NCBI GenBank assembly: GCA_022495995.1
Contig: JAFEMH010000987.1
Span: 222,001 to 286,000, forward strand
Direction: 5' to 3'
DNA length: 64,000 nucleotides
DNA from: Adenophora triphylla var. japonica
Taxonomy: Eukaryota; Streptophyta; Magnoliopsida; Asterales; Campanulaceae
In this document: positions 57,901 through 64,000 of the stretch, in pieces
How the letters are laid out: every line of letters begins with the position of its first letter
Numbering within the stretch: position 1 is the first letter of the stretch
Program-made: the position numbers and the translations under genes
The notes under the pieces: generated by a model
What the model saw: only the letters and a program-made list of their open reading frames with translations
The model's database searches: none
Told to the model about the DNA's origin: nothing

Positions 57901-59188
57901 TTATGGCGTCACATTGATGGCACCCTCCTCGAGGACTTTATTTTTATTTAATACTTCTCATTCAGCTACTATCATTAGATTCTTATTTACCTCTTCAACT
58001 GTTATAGTTGCTGACCCCAAGCAACTAACAATGCTCTTGCATGGCTATCTGGTTTGACAGACTTTCTAGGATGTTCTTGATTCTAAGATGTTACCACCAA
58101 CATTCAGTTCAATCAGTTCAATCGCACATTCATTTGCGTCGTTCTTTTTACTTTATTCAGAATACAGATTTCTCCCAAGAGGGACTGAAGTTTTGTCCCC
58201 TTGCAACTCTTTTTTTAGGACTGCCATACTTTTCTTTCCATTTAGAAAGTAGTGTTTGTTGTCTATTTCTGAGATGTTCTTCTTATTCAGGTTGTTGATG
58301 ATTGGTATGGGCTTTTGATTAATACAATTTTGTTTCCCTTTTATATTTGAGATTTCTTTTCTTGGTGATGAGTTTTTTAGTGGAGGGTTGTGTTTCTTCC
58401 CCAAGTAAATAAAATCCAGAAAAACCACATGCACACGCATTTCGTTAATTTTGTAAGGTTTCTCAATCAGGTTCTAGGCTAGGATTGTACTATGAAACCT
58501 AGGAAAGACTGAGTTAGACTTGACTGAGAGTTTAGTACAGATCTATACTCCTGCTTGGTCATTTTCAATCTGGAAAATCAGTGACCAATTTATGCATTAA
58601 TGTTTTCATGTCTGATAAACTTGAGTCTTATTTGTAGGATACTTGTCTCGTAACCCAGGCTTCTTGATGTCCTCAATTTTTGATTTTACACTTGTCCTTC
58701 CTGCTGATTTGTCAAACTTTGTAAGGAATGAGCTTTAATTGTTTGTACATTGCTTGTACCATGATAAATTTGCGCCAAGAATAAATACGACACATATTTT
58801 GGGACATACCAAAATGAAGATGGGACGGAGGGAGTAATGTAGACGCCCATATTAGTTCCAAGATGAATGATTGTGCTCTGATATTTTCCTACATCTTACA
58901 TATCTTGGTAGGAGTACAAGGTCATTATACCAGTTCTGTTTCTGAGATTATGCCTCTCTTCCGTAGGTACAACATAAGGAGGACGAGAAAAAGTTATGGG
59001 AACAGATAGATGCAATGCGAGCAATAGTAGGATACAAAGTTGAACGCCTACAAACTTGTATAGAGGAACTTGAAGCTCTCTACATCTTCACTGGAGTTGA
59101 GCCGCCAGCCTCGTTTAAGGATCCGTCAGATCTTTCAGATGTCAATCATAAGCTTCGGTTTTTAATGTCCATTGTCGGAGTTCGGTAG
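54980..59188 (+). CDS. Host gene: acidic, internally repeated protein with N-terminal hydrophobic hairpin (895 aa, 3 exons)
   Basis: Exons 54980-57314, 57406-57536 and 58967-59188 join in phase with canonical gt...ag introns (tag|gtattt...ttttcag; cag|gtttgt...cgtag). Start ATG 54980 lies two bases after a leader-intron acceptor; an upstream TTG at 54965 is inside the intron. Residues 38-78 are a conserved-looking hydrophobic hairpin with central prolines (VPLVLPPLVVFSALGF), ending ASYACTDKLMNKLLP, so membrane or lipid-surface association is likely. Residues about 150-330 are four imperfect acidic repeats of 40-47 aa (YEDDVGEYVEG core). Residues about 628-715 hold two near-identical 44-aa repeats (QVGEAQDKGLG start). 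The C-terminal 73 aa form a helical domain (LWEQIDAMRAIVGYK, CIEELEALYIFTGVEPP). It resembles uncharacterised eudicot proteins; the function is unknown. Confidence 0.9.
56861..57124 (+). repeat. 132-bp in-frame tandem duplication in the host gene
   Basis: gttggagaagctcaagataa begins at 56861 and again at 56993, exactly 132 bases (44 codons) apart. The two copies differ at only a handful of bases, so the duplication is recent. Confidence 0.93.
58770..58836. mobile_element. Stowaway remnant in intron 2 of the host gene
   Basis: The right end tgggacggagggagta ends at about 58835, preceded by ttttgggacataccaaaatg, the usual Stowaway interior. No left end was seen. Confidence 0.65.
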
Positions 59189-59677
59189 ATATGTGCTAAA
59201 TGTTTTTCAGCGATAGATATATAGTATGTTGTATGCTGTTCACTTTTATCTATGGTTTGCTTAAAGGTTGAATGAAATATGACTTGGTGGTTAGTAAGTT
59301 CTGAATTTAAATGGTTTTGTTTGGAAAGATTAATGGAGATTTCAGATGTTATTAACCGATTTTTTTCTCAAATAATTCATTTTTAAAATTTTATTTTCCA
59401 AATGAACTCACTATTCAAACTATTTTCCTAAATATTTCATTTTTTTAAACTCGCTATATCGTGTAGCGATTTTCAAGTAATTAGGCTTTACAGGTTTGTA
59501 ATTAATCACGGCAATTAATTTTTGAGAACTCGCTATATCGTGTAGCGAGTTTTCCTTTTTTTTTAGTAGATAAGGTTTTCCCAGATTCATTTATTCTCTT
59601 ATCCCTCCCTCATTCATTTTCATATCTCTCCTCGCAACCCTCAATCTTCTAAATCCAAATTCGATTAAACACAAAAA
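59189..59677. other. Intergenic region with a duplicated palindrome
   Basis: aactcgctatatcgtgtagcga at 59448 and again at 59527 (79 bases apart). In the second copy it is an inverted repeat (aactcgct / agcgagtt). No gene before the small ORF at 59678. Confidence 0.6.
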
Positions 59678-59833
59678 ATGGATCCATCTCACCTCCGTTT
59701 TTTTTACCGCCTTCCCAATTCCTCCGGTCAATCCTCCACCCAATCTTCTCAATCCTCCTCTTCATCGCATGTTATTCCTGGTCCCGCCGGTGCCGTACAG
59801 TCCGCCATGAGCCAGAAAATCCTCAACCGTCGG
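59678..59833 (+). pseudogene. Start of an unrecognised ORF, cut by the copia LTR
   Basis: ATG 59678, MDPSHLRFFYRLPNSSG followed by a Ser/Gln-rich run and GPAGAVQSAMSQKILNRR. The LTR begins at 59834, so the natural C-terminus is lost or lies beyond the window. The preceding CT-rich leader looks like a plant 5' UTR. It may be the start of a transposon-related gene linked to the palindromes just upstream. Confidence 0.4.
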
Positions 59834-62419
59834 TGTTGGAATATTTTATGGACTTTACATATACTAGTATAATAAATAAAGTCTTTGGGCACATAGACGT
59901 ATGTGCACTATAAGTAATTGTATATGTCACATTAAATATTAAAGTATTTGGGCCTAATAAAGTGATCTACTAAAGTTGAAGGGGGCCCAAGTCATCTTTT
60001 ATAAGTATGTGATCTATAATTAATATGTGTAGATACCTAAGGGGCCTAGTTGTTAATCTATGATGGGCTGGCTTTCATACTAGGTCAATATAAATATAGG
60101 GTTATGGTCCCCAATTGACCTACCTAGGTTTTATTCTTTTGATCCCCATTATCCTAGGTTTTATTCTTTTGATCCCCATTATCATCTGAATTCTAAGAAC
60201 CCTAAGGATCAATTGGAAAACAATACTCGTTCATCAAGTCTTCTTCGAATATTGCTATGGATTCAGGTTTGTCTATCGTTCCATAATTTTTGATAGGGCA
60301 AATGACAATTTAGGGCCTGAAGTATAGGGGGTAGTGTAGGTTAGGGGCCCCATATCTAATTTTCGTCAAATCAGGGCTCAATATCTAAACTTTTCGTCAA
60401 TTAAGGGCTTTTTGACGAATTTTGTTAGAAAAGTCAGTTAAGTGACGAATTTTGGACTAAATTGAAAAGCAAATTAGTTATTAAGGACTGAAATGTAAAT
60501 TTTTAAAAATTGATGACCGTTACAAAATATTTTTTTAAAAATAATATTTTTTAAAAATATAATATATTTCGAAAAGCTGTAATTTTTTTTATAATTTTAA
60601 AATATGTTAAAATAAATGTTATAAATATAAAAAATTCTATTTTTAAAGAAAATAGTATTTTATTTTTTAAAAATTAATTAATTTTTAACGTAAATATTGT
60701 AAAATAAATTTAATATAAAAAATTGTATTTTTAAAGCAAAAAAGTATTTTTTTTAAAAAAAAAATTAATTAATTTTTAACGTACACTATGTTCATACTAT
60801 TCAAACCGTCTTTACACACACTATGATCACCTAAAATTTTGTAATAAAAACTTAAAAGTATATATCAATTTATTTATTTTTCAAAAATAATTTTCTTTTA
60901 TCTACTTAATGAATCGTAATAATATTTTTTCTTTATCAAAAAATGAAAAATGCTACTCTTTATTGGGATGTTGAAAATGAAAATTGAAACTCGTGCACTT
61001 TTTCTAGTCTCAATTTAAGACAAAAAAAATTGTTTGGCGATTAAAGAAAAAGACATTAATTTTAATACAATTTTATTAAACTTTAAATAATTTTTTATTT
61101 TTAGTAAGTTATATTGGCCTATTAAATGTGACTATTCTCTCTTCTTCTGCTTAGTGGAGGGGGTATTAATTATGAACTAAATTTTACTATGCATGTTGAA
61201 GAGAAAAATATGGAGAAGGCTTATGTGGTTTTAAAATTATTGGGAAACCCCTCTTTTAATATCCTATTAAATGCATCATAACCTAATATAATTAATTGGA
61301 GATTCAACTATCAGTACAGTAACATAAAAAAATTTAGATGAAGGGGGTTGTTCTCTCTCTCTCTCTTTTCTTTATTTTTTTCTTATTTTGAGACGGAGGA
61401 AGTATTTAAGGTGATATTATTTTTATTAAAAAAATATATTGCATAAAATAAATATATTGCTTCAAAAAATAAAATTGCTTCAAAAAATATTTATTTCAAT
61501 TCTAATATATTAATATTTCCAAAAATATGTTTTAGTTATATTAAATTTTTTAGATATTTTTTTTAAAATTTAGATGATAATTATTTTATTTTATTTATAT
61601 ATTTTATCAATTATTCAATCTAAAATAATTAGTAATTTTTTTGAAGTAAAATAATTAGTAATTTAAATTATTAGAAAAAAGGATAATAGTTAATATCTTA
61701 AATTATTTTAAATCATATTATCTTTTTTAAATAAAATTATCTTCATTAAATAAAAATTGACAATTTTTTAAATGAAATTTTCTAAATCAAAAAGATTTAA
61801 GTGACATGTCACTTACTTTTATTTTTTTCAAAAAAAATATAACAAGATTTACGTAAAAAATTATTTAATTTTTTTTTAAAACAAAATACTTTTTTGCTTT
61901 GAAAATACAATTTTTTTTATATTTATATTTATTTTACAAGATTTACGTTAAAAATTAATTATTTTTTTAAAATAAAATACTATTTTCTTTAAAAATATTT
62001 TTTTTATATTAATAACATTTATTTTAACATATTTTAAAAATTATAAAAAAAATTATACCTTTTCGAAATATATTATATTTGTAAAAAATATTATTTTTTA
62101 AAAAATATTTTGTAATGGTTATCAATTTTTAAAAATTTACATTTCAGTCCTTAATAACTGATTTGCTTTTCAATTTAGTCCAAAATTCGTCACTTAACTG
62201 ACTTTTCTAACAAAATTCGTCCAAAAGCCCTTAATTGACGAAAAGTTTAGATATTGAGCCCTGATTTGACGAAAATTAGATATGGGGCCCCTAACCGACA
62301 CTACCCCCTATACTTCAGGCCCTAAATTGTCATTTGCCCTTTTTGATAACTTAAAGCATGATTGTCCTAGAATAAATATTCCGCTTCATTCTAGGGTTTA
62401 TGTATAATTAATTTCGTCA
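59834..62419 (+). repeat. Copia 5' LTR, split by a Mutator-like MITE
   Basis: Begins tgttggaata, ends ttcgtca at 62419. Without the MITE and one duplication copy it is 533 bp. It includes an exact tandem duplication of about 30 bases (cctaggttttattcttttga start) at 60123-60182 and a TATA-like tataaatatag near 60090. Confidence 0.9.
60296..62339. mobile_element. Mutator-like MITE with about 490-bp terminal inverted repeats
   Basis: The left arm from 60296 (gggcaaatgacaatttaggg) matches the complement of the right arm ending at 62339 for about 490 bases, with few mismatches in the outer 200. The 9-bp duplication tttttgata lies at 60287-60295 and 62340-62348, the Mutator length. The core 60784-61849 is AT-rich and has no ORF, with a Stowaway-like ttttgagacggaggaagta at 61386. 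Confidence 0.93.
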
Positions 62420-62421
62420 AG

Positions 62422-62435
62422 TGGTATCAGAGCCG
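62422..62435 (+). other. Copia primer binding site (initiator tRNA-Met)
   Basis: tggtatcagagccg, two bases inside the LTR, complementary to the 3' end of plant initiator tRNA-Met. Confidence 0.93.
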
Positions 62436-63508
62436 TAATCTTACTTTGTTGTTGGGATTATTTGGATTGAATTGATTATACTGTTTATTTATGATTTAAT
62501 TTGGCTGATTATACTGTCCTGTCGATCTAAAACTCGAGTTCTTCACCTCATCGCTGCTCTGTTTCTTCACCATCGCGTACTTCTTTAATGGGTCGTTTCT
62601 CGTCGTCGCACTCCCTTCCGACGCGCTTCGGAATAGAAACAAATCTCTCAGCTTCAACCACGTCAAAGACGATTCTTTGGAGTTTTGTTGACTGTTGTCG
62701 CCGTCCAATGATATGTTGGAGACTCTGTACGGTGATAAAGAACGAGTAGCTTTATGTCTGGGTGTTGATTTGTGCGTTATTTCTCTGCCTCGTTGGGGGA
62801 TTTCAGAGTCCCTTCTAAGTGTTTGTTTAATTGCCTCTGAGAAAGGATCAAAGTCTTTCTTCCTGTGCGCCTCTATTGCTTTTTGCTACATTTAGTACCC
62901 CTTTAATTCGTTTCGCGACATATTAAAATCCTTTTGTAATAATTATGTGTTATTTGGATTAAGTAAATATTATTTATTGAAATTATTATTATGGACTTAA
63001 TAATTTTAAATTTCAATAATAATGTTTAATTTATGCCCATATTTGAAATTACTTTGGGTTCGTTTATTCGAACACATCTTGTATTTTATGTTATTGAATT
63101 TTCATAGCATGTTACCAAAGTAACCTCTCCTATGAAATTTTTTAATTTAAAATACATGATTATTTGAAGTTTTTAGCGTGTTTGTTTTTCATGCGGGTAA
63201 TGATCGGCCCAAAGGAAGGCTATTATCTGGCAGAAATTCAAATTCGTTTGTGGAGATAAATATGTAACAGTTATTAAGTGTCCATGTGAATATTGAGTCG
63301 ATCCAAAGAAAGGCTTGGTATTTGACAAGATTTTACTGTTAATATTTGATTTCTACATCAAGAAAATCACTTGCAAGTTAATTTTCTATCCAAAGATTAA
63401 AATTAATGTTGCGTCGATTTTCTTGTAATGGGATAATTTTAATTTCAAACATTTATCTGCTTAAAGTTATATGTGAGCTTATTCGTTTTACTTTTGTTCT
63501 CTATTCAG
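62436..63508. other. Copia leader, no gene
   Basis: About 1.07 kb, AT-rich. A motif cc(a)aagaaaggct recurs (63212 and 63303). A possible leader-intron acceptor, ttgttctctattcag, ends at 63508 just before the gag frame. Minus-strand frame at 62496-62708 not recognised. Confidence 0.5.
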
Positions 63509-64000
63509 TTAATTCATCAGCTTCTAATGTATCTGCTAACATCAACTCGATTCCCATGCTGAATGGGATGAATTTTAAGAGCTGGAAAGAAAATGTGCTG
63601 ATTGTTCTGGGAGTTATGGATCTAGACCTTGCACTAAGGGAGCCAAAACCTGCTGACCTGATTAGCACGAGTACATCTCAAGCTAAGAAGGATATGGAAA
63701 AGTGGGAACGCTCAAATCGCATGTGTCTTATGATCATGAAGAAAAGCATCCCAGAATCATTCAGAGGCGATATAGATGATGAGAAAGTTGCATTGACGTT
63801 CCTTACAGAGCTTGAAAAGCGTTTTGCTAAGAATGAAAGGGCAGAAACAAGCACGCTTTTGCGTAATCTTGTTGCCACGAGGTATAAAGGTAAAGGGAAC
63901 GTGCGTGAGTACATTATGGAGATGGCCAATTTGGCATCTAAACTTAAGGCTCTCAAGTTCGAGCTGTCGGATGACATGCTTGTTCATATGGTTATGGTTA
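63509..64000 (+). CDS. Copia gag, N-terminal part
   Basis: Open in frame from before 63509 to the window end. Clear homology starts at SANINSIPMLNGMNFKSWKENVL and continues VMDLDLALREPKP, RSNRMCLMIMKKSIPESFRG, FLTELEKRFAKNERAETSTLL and VREYIMEMANLASKLKAL, the UBN2-type gag of Ty1/copia elements. The first in-frame ATG is 63556; the true start may lie in a short upstream exon joined at the acceptor ending at 63508. No stop is seen in 490 bases, so this copy may be young. Gag forms the particle that packages element RNA. Confidence 0.85.

Larger units (their letters stand above)
59834..64000 (+). mobile_element. Ty1/copia retrotransposon, 5' part, runs off the window
   Basis: LTR starting tgttggaata, primer site tggtatcagagc, long leader, then a copia gag. 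Plus orientation. Confidence 0.9.

Overview
This is nuclear DNA from a flowering plant. It carries plant-specific transposable element families (CACTA/En-Spm, PIF/Harbinger, Tat-type and Athila-type Ty3/gypsy, Ty1/copia with an initiator-Met primer site, Stowaway and hAT MITEs, a Mutator-like MITE and a tRNA-derived SINE), together with one spliced host gene that looks eudicot. The species cannot be fixed from the sequence alone. Nearly all of the window is nested and decayed transposons. The only gene that looks functional is a 3-exon gene at 54980-59188.

Layout. 1-1121: decayed retroelement ORF (ATHILA ORF-1-like), followed by a 4-unit tandem repeat. 1652-4660: decayed CACTA element (CACTA-1) with a Transposase_24-type gene and a hairpin-rich 3' end. 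~4735-6700: left end of a minus-oriented Tat-like element (LTR, polypurine tract, antisense ORF), fused at about 6690 to a plus-oriented Tat-like fragment (antisense PMD-like ORF, three tandem arrays, 3' LTR) that runs to 11444. 11445-38260: a large CACTA element (CACTA-2) with a TNP2-type transposase gene and a second coiled-coil gene. It is interrupted by a Tat-like retrotransposon with gag, protease, RT, two RNase H domains and integrase (Tat-2, 12607-22373, TSD attag), a solo LTR (24453-26053, TSD gtatg), a hAT MITE (27544-27728, TSD ctattact) and an Athila-type gag-protease-only element (30826-38145, TSD gatgc). 38726-42325: decayed PIF/Harbinger transposase and its Myb-like partner. 42851-54212: MITEs, a SINE, related minisatellites and a second Tat-like element lacking RT, RNase H and integrase (Tat-3, 44007-50473, TSD acagc). 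54980-59188: host gene. 59834-64000: start of a Ty1/copia element whose 5' LTR is split by a Mutator-like MITE with roughly 490-bp terminal inverted repeats (TSD tttttgata).

The most interesting pattern is the antisense gene sitting between pol (or gag) and the 3' LTR of the Tat-like elements. Two elements (Tat-2, Tat-3) and one fragment carry divergent copies of a spliced protein with a Transposase_28-like N-terminal domain; in Tat-2 and Tat-3 a C-terminal coiled coil follows. A fourth fragment has an unrelated plant-mobile-domain-like antisense ORF in the same position. Boundaries were called by reading TG...CA ends, target-site duplications, primer sites and polypurine tracts directly; family names come from motif recognition, not database searches.
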